DNA from: CAYQTE01 sp964420285
Lineage (GTDB): Bacteria > Planctomycetota > Phycisphaerae > Tepidisphaerales > Tepidisphaeraceae
DNA length: 40,798 nucleotides
Direction: 5' to 3'
Assembly: GCA_964420285.1 (NCBI GenBank)
Contig: CAYQTE010000040.1
Location: forward strand, 1 to 40,798
The translations under genes were made by a program, and so were the position numbers. The notes beneath the pieces are model-generated. The model saw only the letters and a program-made list of their open reading frames with translations, made no database searches and was not told the DNA's origin. Shown here piece after piece: positions 14,639-22,589 of the stretch (positions within the stretch are counted from its first letter, which is position 1; every line of letters starts with the position of its first letter).

Positions 14639-15751
14639 ATGCGTATTCGTTGGCGCGGTTTGGAATTGCCCTCGCGCGTCGTCCGCGACGCCCAGGTCTC
14701 CACCGACACATACGGCAAATTCACCGCCGATCCTTTTGAACGCGGATTCGGCACCACCGTCGGCAACAGCCTGCGGAGAATCCTGCTCTCCAGCCTCGAA
14801 GGCGCCGCCGTCACGCACTTCCAGCTCAAGGGCGCCGAACATGAATTCTCCAGCATCCCCGGCGTCATGGAGGATGTCACCGACATCATCCTCAACATCA
14901 AGAGCCTCATCGTGAAGCTCGACGCCGATGAGCCCCGTGACATGAAGCTCGTCACCCGCAAGGCCGGAGTCGTCACCGCCGGGATGATCGAGGCCGATCC
15001 CGCCATTACCATCATCAACAAGGATCACGTCATCGCCACCCTCACCGAGGATGTCGAATTCGAGATGACCCTCACCGTCGCCAAGGGCCGCGGATACGTC
15101 ACCGCCGCCGAGAACATGGCCAATCTGGAGGAACAGCTCATCGGCCTGATCGCGGTGGACAGCATCTACTCGCCGGTCACGCGCGTCCGTTACGCCACTG
15201 AGGACGCCCGCGTCGGACAGAAGACCGACTACGATCGGCTCAGCCTGGAAATCTGGACCAACGGGACGCTCTCGCCGGAAATGGCGCTGGTTGAAGCCAG
15301 CAAGATCCTCCGCAAGCACCTCAACCCGTTCGTGCAGTATTTTGAACTGGGTTCGGACACGGCCAACGACGATGCCATCGCCGCCCTGCAGGAAGCCAGC
15401 CGTGCGATGATCGACCCCGATCTTCAGCTCAAGCTGAACATGACTGTCCAGGAGCTGGACCTCTCCGTCCGAGCCAACAACTGCCTGGAATCGGCCAAGA
15501 TCCAGACCGTGCGCGATCTGGTCCGCAAGAGCGATTCGGAACTGCTCAAGGTCCGGAGCTTCGGCAAGACCAGCCTGCGCGAAGTCAAGCGCAAGCTGGC
15601 CGACATGGGCCTGAGTCTGGGCATGGACCTGGACACCGTGACGGCGGCCAGCGCCGATGACGCCGCCGCACCGGCCGCGGCCGAAAGCCCCGTTTCCGCT
15701 GTCCCGACCAACCCCGCCGCGAGGGAACTTCCCACGCGTCAGAACGCCTAA
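14639..15751 (+). CDS. rpoA: RNA polymerase subunit alpha
   Basis: Alpha dimerises to nucleate RNA polymerase and contacts UP elements and activators through its C-terminal domain. The start at 14639 (MRIRWRGLELPSRVVRD) follows AAGGAG; the frame is open to 14570 without family similarity. The N-terminal domain has GFGTTVGNSLRRILLSSLEG (about 36-55). The C-terminal domain has NNCLESAKIQTVRDLVRKS and KVRSFGKTSLREVKRKLADM. A short alanine/proline tail ends the 370-residue protein. L17 follows after 18 nt. Confidence 0.97.
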   Translation: MRIRWRGLELPSRVVRDAQVSTDTYGKFTADPFERGFGTTVGNSLRRILLSSLEGAAVTHFQLKGAEHEFSSIPGVMEDVTDIILNIKSLIVKLDADEPRDMKLVTRKAGVVTAGMIEADPAITIINKDHVIATLTEDVEFEMTLTVAKGRGYVTAAENMANLEEQLIGLIAVDSIYSPVTRVRYATEDARVGQKTDYDRLSLEIWTNGTLSPEMALVEASKILRKHLNPFVQYFELGSDTANDDAIAALQEASRAMIDPDLQLKLNMTVQELDLSVRANNCLESAKIQTVRDLVRKSDSELLKVRSFGKTSLREVKRKLADMGLSLGMDLDTVTAASADDAAAPAAAESPVSAVPTNPAARELPTRQNA

Positions 15752-15769
15752 CGCACCAGGGAGCATCAC

Positions 15770-16375
15770 ATGTCCAGTCACAGGATCCGTGGCCGACAAC
15801 TTAGCCGTGACACCGAACACCGCGGCGCCATGCGGCGAAATCTCGTGCAGAGCCTTTTCGAGCACGGCAAAGTCCGCACCACGCTCCCCAAGGCCAAGGA
15901 AGTGCGCGCTATGGCGGAGAAGCTCATCACCGTTGCCCGCCTCGGCACGCTGACCGCCCGCCGCAAGGCCATCGCCATCCTCAACGACCGCCGCCTGGTC
16001 GATGAGGAACAGGAATTCACCGGCCAGAGCGTCATCCAGAAGCTCTTCAGCGACATCGCTCCGCAGTTTTCCGACCGGCCCGGCGGATATACCCGCATCA
16101 TCAAGACCAGCGATTTCCGTATCGGGGATGGCGGCAGCCTGGTCATCCTGCAACTGGTCGGACACGAGCCGGAGGTCAAAGCGACCGCCCGCCGCAGCGC
16201 CGGCCTTCGCCGCCGCCGCGCTGAGCGCAAGCACCAGTTTGCCTCAGCCGCCATGAAGCAGCACAAGGACAAGGTTGATGGAAAGAAGTCGCAAGCTGGC
16301 GAGGCCGGCGGCGAGCCCGCCGCCGAATCGTCCGCGGCTGCTGCGCCAACCCCGGAGGAAAAGACCCAGGCTTGA
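15770..16375 (+). CDS. rplQ: 50S ribosomal protein L17 with C-terminal tail
   Basis: L17 lies near the tunnel exit. The core covers about residues 1-135: RGRQLSRDTEHRGAMRRNLV, LFEHGKVRTTLPKAKEVR and the end block GGYTRIIKTSDFRIGDGG. After it come an arginine-rich stretch (RRSAGLRRRRAERKHQF) and a tail of alanine, glutamate and proline to residue 201, whereas E. coli L17 has 127. CAGGGAGCATCAC precedes the ATG. It is the last gene of the cluster; I see no convincing intrinsic terminator in the next 120 nt. Confidence 0.95.
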   Translation: MSSHRIRGRQLSRDTEHRGAMRRNLVQSLFEHGKVRTTLPKAKEVRAMAEKLITVARLGTLTARRKAIAILNDRRLVDEEQEFTGQSVIQKLFSDIAPQFSDRPGGYTRIIKTSDFRIGDGGSLVILQLVGHEPEVKATARRSAGLRRRRAERKHQFASAAMKQHKDKVDGKKSQAGEAGGEPAAESSAAAAPTPEEKTQA

Positions 16376-16516
16376 GGCCGTGCGGGCGGCTTCAGGCGGC
16401 TTGGCTGCTCGTATTGTGCCGTCCGGCGGATTTATTGCGGCCCGTATTTCAGTCACATTCCCGCGACCAGGCGTGCGACGGCGCAAATTGCTTTCGATTG
16501 ACAACTAATCGCCTTA

Positions 16517-16546
16517 TTGACACCACCGCTTGATTGTCTCTACAAT
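16517..16546 (+). promoter_or_regulatory. Promoter of the GT2 gene
   Basis: A perfect TTGACA (16517..16522) and TACAAT (16541..16546) are 18 nt apart. A second TTGACA lies at 16498..16503. Transcription would start near 16553, about 100 nt before the ATG at 16655, so the glycosyltransferase is probably transcribed separately from the ribosomal cluster. Confidence 0.6.
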
Positions 16547-16654
16547 CCCGCCTGAACGCATCCGAATCGGCAAAGCGGGGCCATGCATCTGCAAAGCCGG
16601 TTTTGAACTGGACCGCCATCGGGCGTTGCTCAGTCCTGTTGGGCTTGAACAGCT

Positions 16655-18211
16655 ATGTGGCAGAACATCACTGATGAAGCGGTCGTTGCAGTTTACCTGG
16701 CTATCCTGGCGGTTATCGCCCTCTACGGATTTCATCGCTACAGCCTGGTCTACCTCTACTTCAAGCATCGCAACGACGGCTACACGCCCAAGGGCCGGTT
16801 CACCACACTTCCTCGCGTCACCGTTCAGCTTCCGATGTACAACGAGCAGGCCGTCGCCGAGCGCATCATTCGCGCCACCTGTTTGATCGACTATCCGCTG
16901 GACCGCCTTGAAATTCAGGTGCTCGACGACAGCACCGACGGTTCGGCGCTGATCGCCCGTCGTGCCTGCGATGAGTGGGCTGCCAAGGGTTATCCCGTCA
17001 AGTTCATCCACCGCGAGAAGCGAACCGGCTATAAGGCTGGAGCCCTGGCCGAGGGACTCAAGGTCGCCAGTGGCGAATTCATTGCCATCTTCGATGCCGA
17101 CTTTGTGCCGCCGCGCGACATTCTGCGAAACGTCCTGGATTACTTCACCGACGACGAGATCGGCCTGGTCCAGGTTCGGTGGGATCATCTCAACCGCAAC
17201 GCCTCCCTGCTGACCAAGAGCCAGGCCATCTTCCTGGACGGGCACTTTGTCATCGAGCACACCGCCCGCAATCGCAGCGGCCGGTTCATGCACTTTAACG
17301 GCACCGCCGGTGTTTGGCGCAGAACCACCATCGACGACGCCGGCGGCTGGCAGCACGACACACTGACCGAAGACCTCGATCTCAGCTACCGCGCCCAGGT
17401 TCGCGGCTGGCAGTTTGTATACCTGCCGCAGTTCTGTGCCCCGGCCGAGTTGCCGCCGGAAATGATCGGCTTCAAGCAGCAGGCCCACCGCTGGACCAAG
17501 GGGAGCGTGCAGACGGCCATCAAGCTGCTGCCGGGGATTCTCCGCTCGCGCCATCTGCCTCGCCGCGTCAAGACCGAGGCCTTTTTCCATCTCACCAACA
17601 CAATCGTTTATCCCCTGGTTGTCCTGCTGACGCTGCTCATGTTCCCGGCCTTCCTCAGTTTCTACAGCCCGTTGCATGAACACTGGCACCTGGGACAGTG
17701 GCTGTTCAGCCTCAGCCTTTTCATCCTCGCCACCTGTTCCGCATCGACATTCTTCGTCTTCGCCCAGAGCGAGCTCTTCGGCCGTGAAGCAGGTTGGAAG
17801 ACGATCAAATACCTGCCGATTCTCATGGCTCTGGGAGTTGGCATCAGCCTCAATAACGCCAAGGCCTTCATTGAGGCCGTCTGGTCCGCCTATCGCCGTA
17901 AGCCCAGCGAATTTGTCCGCACTCCCAAGTACGGCATGGTCGGCCAGGATCGCGCCTGGAAGCGAACGGGGGTCTACACCAAGCTGGCCCTGCCCATCGT
18001 CGAGATTGCTTTCGGCTGCTTCATGTCCGCCTGGGTGGTCTTTTGCATCGATTACCAGTTCTGGCGGACCAGCATTCCGTTCCTGATGATCTTTGCCGGC
18101 GGCTATTTTTATGTTGGGTTCGGCACCCTGCACGTGCTCTACAAGATGCACCGTCAGGCTCGCGCCGCCCAGATCGCCGCCGAAGCTGCCGCGGAGCCTG
18201 TCTCGACCTGA
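16655..18211 (+). CDS. Membrane glycosyltransferase family 2, cellulose-synthase-like
   Basis: This 518-residue enzyme is a processive-type GT2 of the inner membrane. It has one N-terminal membrane helix (about 8-28) and about five in the C-terminal third. The cytosolic domain shows D91-D92 (DDSTDGS), the DAD triplet at 147-149, TED at 238-240 and QQAHRW at 275-280, matching the D,D,D,QxxRW pattern. It lacks a PilZ domain and is shorter than BcsA. The closest type is the CslA/mannan-synthase-like group; the sugar and product cannot be told from sequence. No SD is obvious before ATG 16655. Product is probably an envelope or extracellular polysaccharide. Confidence 0.88.
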   Translation: MWQNITDEAVVAVYLAILAVIALYGFHRYSLVYLYFKHRNDGYTPKGRFTTLPRVTVQLPMYNEQAVAERIIRATCLIDYPLDRLEIQVLDDSTDGSALIARRACDEWAAKGYPVKFIHREKRTGYKAGALAEGLKVASGEFIAIFDADFVPPRDILRNVLDYFTDDEIGLVQVRWDHLNRNASLLTKSQAIFLDGHFVIEHTARNRSGRFMHFNGTAGVWRRTTIDDAGGWQHDTLTEDLDLSYRAQVRGWQFVYLPQFCAPAELPPEMIGFKQQAHRWTKGSVQTAIKLLPGILRSRHLPRRVKTEAFFHLTNTIVYPLVVLLTLLMFPAFLSFYSPLHEHWHLGQWLFSLSLFILATCSASTFFVFAQSELFGREAGWKTIKYLPILMALGVGISLNNAKAFIEAVWSAYRRKPSEFVRTPKYGMVGQDRAWKRTGVYTKLALPIVEIAFGCFMSAWVVFCIDYQFWRTSIPFLMIFAGGYFYVGFGTLHVLYKMHRQARAAQIAAEAAAEPVST

Positions 18212-18252
18212 CCACACCACCGGCCCTGACCGGTGCCGGCCACCATACGGCG

Positions 18253-18744
18253 ATGCCTCTTCTGGAACTTCCCCACGCTGGCGCTTGTCTTGTTTGTGGT
18301 CGGCACAATCCGCACGGCCTGCGCCTGAGCCTGTATGTCAACACAGACGACAATGTCGTAACCTGCGATTTTAGCCCCCAGCCGCACCACGCTGGATTTG
18401 AAGGCATCGTTCATGGCGGCCTGCTGGCGACGGTTGCCGACGAAGCCATGGTCTGGGCCGCCACGTGGACCGGTCGCAATTTCTGCGTCTGTGGCGAAAT
18501 GTCCATCCGCTACCGCGCCCGAGCCCAGGTGGGCATGCCCCTTACAACAGTCGCCCGCGTCGAATCCGCCCGCGCAAGACTCGTCATGGCCACGTGCATC
18601 ATCTATGGTCCCGACGAGGTCGTCGTAGCCCAGGCGATGGGGAAATACGTCCCCATGCCCCCAGACCAAAGCCGCCGCATTCTCGATTCGCTGCTACCCG
18701 ATCCCTCCACGGCTGCCGCCGCCGCGCTCCTCCGCGTCCGCTGA
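18253..18744 (+). CDS. Hotdog-fold thioesterase (PaaI-like)
   Basis: The 163-residue protein is a single hotdog domain. It begins near ACLVCGRHNPHGLRLSLYV (residues 11-29), has the core motif GFEGIVHGGLLATVADEAMV (about 48-67), where the HGG and the acidic DE are the active-site part, and continues with CGEMSIRYRARAQVGMPL. Such proteins hydrolyse acyl-CoA thioesters. The CxxC-type start CLVCG is seen in a subgroup of small PaaI proteins. The start at 18253 follows the GT2 stop by 41 nt and has no clear ribosome-binding site; the frame is open upstream inside the GT2 gene but that part is a shadow. The substrate is unknown. Confidence 0.8.
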   Translation: MPLLELPHAGACLVCGRHNPHGLRLSLYVNTDDNVVTCDFSPQPHHAGFEGIVHGGLLATVADEAMVWAATWTGRNFCVCGEMSIRYRARAQVGMPLTTVARVESARARLVMATCIIYGPDEVVVAQAMGKYVPMPPDQSRRILDSLLPDPSTAAAAALLRVR

Positions 18745-18830
18745 TCCAATCCTGCTCGTACTCCTCATCTTGTTCCTACTCATCTTCCTCCTCTTCGTCT
18801 TAATCTTGCTCGTCCGTTTCACTTACCCCC
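18745..18830 (+). repeat. Polypyrimidine tract
   Basis: Most of the spacer between the thioesterase and the peptidase is an irregular CT-rich tract built of CTCATCTT/CTCGT-like units, with almost no purine runs. It is not a simple short tandem repeat. It contains no gene. Confidence 0.6.
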
Positions 18831-18831
18831 G

Positions 18832-18860
18832 TGGACGACATTCTCCCGTCCCGATATCTT
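18832..18860 (+). promoter_or_regulatory. Possible leaderless promoter of the M20 peptidase gene
   Basis: TGGACG (18832..18837) and TATCTT (18855..18860) are 17 nt apart, and the -10 is only 7 nt from ATG 18868. Each box matches 4 of 6 consensus bases. The gene has no ribosome-binding site, so a leaderless mRNA is plausible. Confidence 0.35.
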
Positions 18861-18867
18861 GGACGGC

Positions 18868-20253
18868 ATGCAGACCCCCAACCTGGCCAACGTCTTATCC
18901 CTCCTTGACACCCGTCGTGACGCCGCCGTCACCTCACTGATCGAGTTCCTCAAAATCCCCTCCGTCAGCACCAAACCCCAGCACGCCCCGGATATGTCCC
19001 GCTGTGCCGATTGGCTCTGCCGGCAACTCGCCGCTGCCAAACTGGACGCTCGCGTTCTGCCCACCGCCGGACACCCCATCGTCCTGGCCACCAATCGCCA
19101 CCAGAGTGGCCGGCCAACGGTTCTCCTCTATGGCCACTACGACGTGCAGCCGCCTGAGCCGCTTGATCTCTGGACCAGCCCGCCGTTCGCTCCGGCCATC
19201 CGCGATGGCGCCCTTTTCGCCCGCGGCGCTTCCGACGACAAGGGCCAGGTCTGGGCCCACGTTCAGGCCATCGCCGCATGGCAGGATTCCGGCGGCCTGC
19301 CCGTCAACCTCACGCTTCTCATCGAGGGTGAAGAGGAAATCGGCTCGGATCACCTTCCCCCGTTCGTCGGCGAACATCGTGACGTGCTCAAGGCCGACAT
19401 TGCTCTGGTCAGCGACACCAACCAATTCGCCCGCGGCATCCCGGCCGTCTGCGTCGGCCTGCGCGGCTTGGTCTACATGGAAGTCTCCATCACCGGCCCC
19501 GGCCACGATGTTCACAGCGGACTGTGGGGCGGCGCGGTGCCCAATCCCGCCAATATCCTCTGCGAACTGCTCGCCACGCTTCACGACGCCAGCGGCAAGG
19601 TCAACATCCCCGGCTTCTACGACAACATCATCGACCCCACCCCGCGCGAGCGCCAGCAGTGGGCCGATCTTCCCTTCGATGATGCCGCGACGGCCGGCTC
19701 CATGAAACTCAAGACCCTCACCGGCGAACCCGGCTACACCAATATCGAGCGCACCTGGTCCCGGCCCACGTGCGACATCAACGGCCTGACCAGCGGCTAT
19801 CAAGGCCCCGGCGCCAAGACCATCATCCCCTCGACGGCCAGCGCCAAAGTCTCCATGCGCCTGGTCCCCGGCCAAGACCCTCAGCGCATCATCGAGAGAT
19901 TTGAGACGGCTCTCCGCTCCCGTTGCCCATCGACGGTCCACATCGACATCACGCGCCACAGCCATACGCCGGCCGTCCTGGTTCCCGTCGATTCGCCCGC
20001 CATGAAACTGGCCGCCCAGGCCGTCGAGATCGGCTTCGGGAAATCCCCCACCTTCATCCGCGGCGGCGGCTCCATCCCGGTGGTCGCACTCTTCAAATCC
20101 CTGCTCAATATCGACACGCTGCTTGTGGGCTTCGGCCTGCCGGACGATCGCGTCCATTCCCCCAACGAGAAATTCGACCTCGATTCCTTCCACGGCGGGA
20201 CGCGAACCGCGGCGGCGTTGTATGATCGATTGGCGGCCCTGACTTCGGGTTGA
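18868..20253 (+). CDS. M20 family metallodipeptidase
   Basis: This cytosolic di-zinc hydrolase of the M20 (ArgE/DapE/carnosinase-like) family probably cleaves dipeptides. Motifs, numbered from TTG 18859: H93 and D95 in YGHYDVQPPEPLDLW, D126 in RGASDDKGQ, the catalytic pair in IEGEEEIGS (about 155-163), D186 in VSDTNQ, and the late histidine in RVHSPNEKF. All metal ligands are present. The middle dimerisation domain is normal and total length is about 461. I chose ATG 18868 (MQTPNLANVLSLLDTRRDAA) over the in-frame TTG nine bases upstream. Stop is three bases before the next gene. Confidence 0.9.
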   Translation: MQTPNLANVLSLLDTRRDAAVTSLIEFLKIPSVSTKPQHAPDMSRCADWLCRQLAAAKLDARVLPTAGHPIVLATNRHQSGRPTVLLYGHYDVQPPEPLDLWTSPPFAPAIRDGALFARGASDDKGQVWAHVQAIAAWQDSGGLPVNLTLLIEGEEEIGSDHLPPFVGEHRDVLKADIALVSDTNQFARGIPAVCVGLRGLVYMEVSITGPGHDVHSGLWGGAVPNPANILCELLATLHDASGKVNIPGFYDNIIDPTPRERQQWADLPFDDAATAGSMKLKTLTGEPGYTNIERTWSRPTCDINGLTSGYQGPGAKTIIPSTASAKVSMRLVPGQDPQRIIERFETALRSRCPSTVHIDITRHSHTPAVLVPVDSPAMKLAAQAVEIGFGKSPTFIRGGGSIPVVALFKSLLNIDTLLVGFGLPDDRVHSPNEKFDLDSFHGGTRTAAALYDRLAALTSG

Positions 20254-20256
20254 ACC

Positions 20257-20631
20257 ATGTCAACGAACCCGCACGAAAATGGCCTCATTCCACTGGATTA
20301 CTTTCACGCCGTCCCGACACCCGGGGCGGTCAACAAGGTCTGGGGTCTGTCTATCACGTCTCACCTGCTGACTGCTATAGGCTGTGGCTTGACGTATCTC
20401 GTTCTTCGAAATCCCAATTGGGATTGGTGGCCCACGCCCCAAGTCGCTATTCAAGTCTACGGCGTCGGGCCGGCCATCGCGGCCGTGATCGCGAGCGTCG
20501 TTCTTCTCGTCCGAGTCTCGCGCCGGAATACCACCACGGTGGCGTTCGCCTGGGTATGGGTAGGCGCCGTTGGTAATCTCCTGCTTCTTATTGCTTTGGC
20601 ACTCATCTCTTGCGTCGCGTTTTCATATTAG
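20257..20631 (+). CDS. Small membrane protein of unknown function
   Basis: I do not recognise this 124-residue protein. It has a hydrophilic N-terminal part of about 30 residues, then three likely membrane helices at about 31-49, 68-88 and 98-120, with a basic RVSRRNT loop between the second and third. A WDWWPTP motif lies in the loop after the first helix. It begins three bases after the peptidase stop, so co-transcription is likely, but there is no clear ribosome-binding site. DUF-type membrane proteins of similar layout are common; no function can be given. Confidence 0.6.
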   Translation: MSTNPHENGLIPLDYFHAVPTPGAVNKVWGLSITSHLLTAIGCGLTYLVLRNPNWDWWPTPQVAIQVYGVGPAIAAVIASVVLLVRVSRRNTTTVAFAWVWVGAVGNLLLLIALALISCVAFSY

Positions 20632-20663
20632 CTTCGTAGGGCGGGCGTCACTCACCACGCTGC

Positions 20664-21392
20664 TCAATCCGCACCTCGTTCGTTGATCAACACCCGCGGA
20701 TTCTCCACCGTCAGGCGGTCCACCGCCGCCTCGCCTACCAACTCAATCGCCCGCAATAGTCCTTCCAATCGTCCCGGCAACGTGTCCAGCCGGTGCAAGT
20801 CGGTCCCCAGCAAGAAGTACCTGCCCTCCGTCAGAAATCTTTCGCCCAGTATCCGCGTCGGCGCATCCACCGCATCCGACAGACATTTCAAATTCCCCTG
20901 CAACAACAATCCCATCTCCGCGAATTTGTCCATCAGCGTCGGTCTCGCCTGCACCGCCTTCATCCGCTCCGGATGCGCCAGGATCACCGTCAGTCCTCGC
21001 GATTGCAGAAACCCAATCCACCCCTCAAACTCCGTCGGCAGTTCATCTGCCCACAGATCGACCAGCATGTGGCGGCCATGCATGCCAAATGTCACCATCC
21101 GTTCATCCGGCCAGGTTTCCAAACCCGGCCGCAAATTCAATTCCCCGCCGGGAAGCAGCCGCAGGGGAATCTCCCGCCGCGCAAGTTCATCGGCCAGTCG
21201 CGACACCATCGCGGGGATCGTGGCCGTCGTGGTATTGAATTCCCCCGGCCAGACGTGCGGCGTGCAGAACGTGGCCGAATATCCCGCCGCCACCAGGCTC
21301 CGCGCGCACGCGATCGATTCCTCAAGCGTCTTGCATCCATCATCCACACCCGGCAGCAGGTGCGAATGCACATCCAAACGATTCTTGTTCAC
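20664..21392 (-). CDS. CpsB/YwqE-type PHP-fold phosphatase
   Basis: The protein is a PHP-domain metal hydrolase of the CpsB/CapC/YwqE group, which act as protein-tyrosine phosphatases controlling capsule or exopolysaccharide synthesis. Motifs are DVHSHLLPGVDDG at the start, CTPHVWPGEF, ILAHPERM and GTDLHR, giving the His/Asp metal ligands. I chose GTG 21392: the GTG overlaps the TGA stop of the upstream methyltransferase as GTGA, and AAGGA lies 6 nt before it; the frame opens at ATG 21422 inside that gene. This gives 242 residues. Coupled translation with the methyltransferase is very likely. No capsule genes are adjacent, although a GT2 lies 2.5 kb away. Confidence 0.85.
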   Translation of the reverse strand: MNKNRLDVHSHLLPGVDDGCKTLEESIACARSLVAAGYSATFCTPHVWPGEFNTTTATIPAMVSRLADELARREIPLRLLPGGELNLRPGLETWPDERMVTFGMHGRHMLVDLWADELPTEFEGWIGFLQSRGLTVILAHPERMKAVQARPTLMDKFAEMGLLLQGNLKCLSDAVDAPTRILGERFLTEGRYFLLGTDLHRLDTLPGRLEGLLRAIELVGEAAVDRLTVENPRVLINERGAD

Positions 21393-22018
21393 CGGCCGTC
21401 CTTGAATATCGCCATCGTGCAATCTCCATCCAGATAGTCGTCCACGACGCGAATCGATCGCGAAATCGACCGCGCCAGCCGCATCACGTCTTCAGGCCGA
21501 TGCCAGGTGAGGTGCGATGCGCACGCCCGCCCCGGTGAGGAAAGAAAATTGAACGCCACTCCCACGCTCGCCGCCGCCATGGCCCGCCGCAATGTCGTTT
21601 CAAACGCGCACGCATCCAGCGTGTTCAATGAGCCGCAGAACACGGTCACGTCCGCGCCGCGCAGGCACGCCGGCCGGCTCACAAAATCCGCGTTGACGAT
21701 TCTCGCGTCGGCATATCCCTCGGCCACCACCTGCGCGATCGAAAGCAATTCCGTCACCGCTTCAACCCCCACATAGGCGGCGGGAAAAATGTCGCGGCTG
21801 GTCAGATACACCAGCAAGTCCGCCCGCCCGCATCCGGCGTCCAAAACCTTCATACCACGCATGTCAATCGCGCGAACCAGCGCATCAAATCTCGCCTCTT
21901 GCGTCTGCGGGCTCGACCACAACAGCGACTCAAACCCGCCCCCATGCCGCAATGCCGCGCGCACGTACGGCCGCAGATAGTCCGGCTCGCTTTCCAACAT
22001 GGCCCGCTGACGGATCAT
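21389..22018 (-). CDS. Class I SAM-dependent methyltransferase, unknown substrate
   Basis: The 209-residue protein has a Rossmann-type methyltransferase core. Motif I is VLDAGCGRADLLVYL (58-72), followed by an acidic strand end in YVGVEAV and by VNADF and VFCGSLNTLD. N-terminal residues resemble a short helical cap. No close subfamily was recognised. A TAGAAT box lies 6 nt before the ATG at 22018 and no ribosome-binding site is visible. The stop codon overlaps the GTG start of the phosphatase gene, so the two form a two-gene operon. Confidence 0.75.
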   Translation of the reverse strand: MIRQRAMLESEPDYLRPYVRAALRHGGGFESLLWSSPQTQEARFDALVRAIDMRGMKVLDAGCGRADLLVYLTSRDIFPAAYVGVEAVTELLSIAQVVAEGYADARIVNADFVSRPACLRGADVTVFCGSLNTLDACAFETTLRRAMAAASVGVAFNFLSSPGRACASHLTWHRPEDVMRLARSISRSIRVVDDYLDGDCTMAIFKDGR

Positions 22019-22024
22019 GGACGC

Positions 22025-22030
22025 ATTCTA
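22025..22030 (-). promoter_or_regulatory. -10 box of the methyltransferase operon
   Basis: TAGAAT on the minus strand matches 5 of 6 consensus bases and lies 6 nt before the ATG at 22018. A -35 is not clear. The spacing would give a leaderless transcript. Confidence 0.4.
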
Positions 22031-22151
22031 AGCCGGCGGCCCGCTTTGGGCCATCGGACAGAATCAATTGCACCCTCCGAACGCGCCGTGTAAAGTGGTC
22101 CCCGGATTCAAGGCTTGGCCTACGACAAACCCGTCAGGATCGCGATTTATC

Positions 22152-22547
22152 ATGCAATGGCTTCTTCATGGCAATGTTCCAACCGGCCTGGCTGAAGATC
22201 TGGCCCAGCGGGGACACAAGACTCATCTGCCGGCCGATTTGTCGTTGCCGGCGGAGGCCACGCTGGCCGACATTCTCTCCGCCGCCGGCGCCGTACAGTG
22301 GGACATCATGACCAGCGATCCCGCGCTACCGGCCGTGCTGTTCGGGCCGCGGGAGGGATTGCCGCGGTCGTTCGGCCGTTGCGTGGTCCTGATCCAGCCG
22401 CAAGCGGGCGAAGATTCGCATGCGATTCTGGAACGGCTCTTTTCCCGTTATCCGCGCCTGACGCCTTGGCGGCTTTACACGGTGACACCTTCGCGTGTAA
22501 AAATCCGCCAGCTTCCGCGGCAGCGCCACGTGCGGCCATCTCGTTGA
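22152..22547 (+). CDS. PIN-like (DUF5615-type) protein with altered first motif
   Basis: This protein of 131 residues starts MQWLLHGNVPTGLAEDLAQRG and has LADILSAAGAVQWDIMTSDP and FSRYPRLTPWRLYTVTPS. The layout LLxxNVP, DIL, WDIMTSDP resembles the small PIN-like domain seen in DUF5615 and VapC-like toxins. The usual LLDENVP start has a histidine in place of the aspartate, so nuclease activity is doubtful. The frame is open upstream to 22068, but the core starts at 22152. It lies 42 nt before the PfkB gene. No antitoxin gene is adjacent. The identification is moderate. Confidence 0.55.
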   Translation: MQWLLHGNVPTGLAEDLAQRGHKTHLPADLSLPAEATLADILSAAGAVQWDIMTSDPALPAVLFGPREGLPRSFGRCVVLIQPQAGEDSHAILERLFSRYPRLTPWRLYTVTPSRVKIRQLPRQRHVRPSR

Positions 22548-22589
22548 GATCGGCTCCGCCTCGGATGCATTTGCTTTTGGGAGTTCTTC

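Noticed and set aside
14102..16234. Open frame of 710 codons on the minus strand
   Set aside because: It is antisense to S11, rpoA and L17, which are certain genes; long antisense frames are normal in GC-rich DNA.
16376..16497. Terminator after L17
   Set aside because: Only short GC-rich inverted segments without a T-run are visible.
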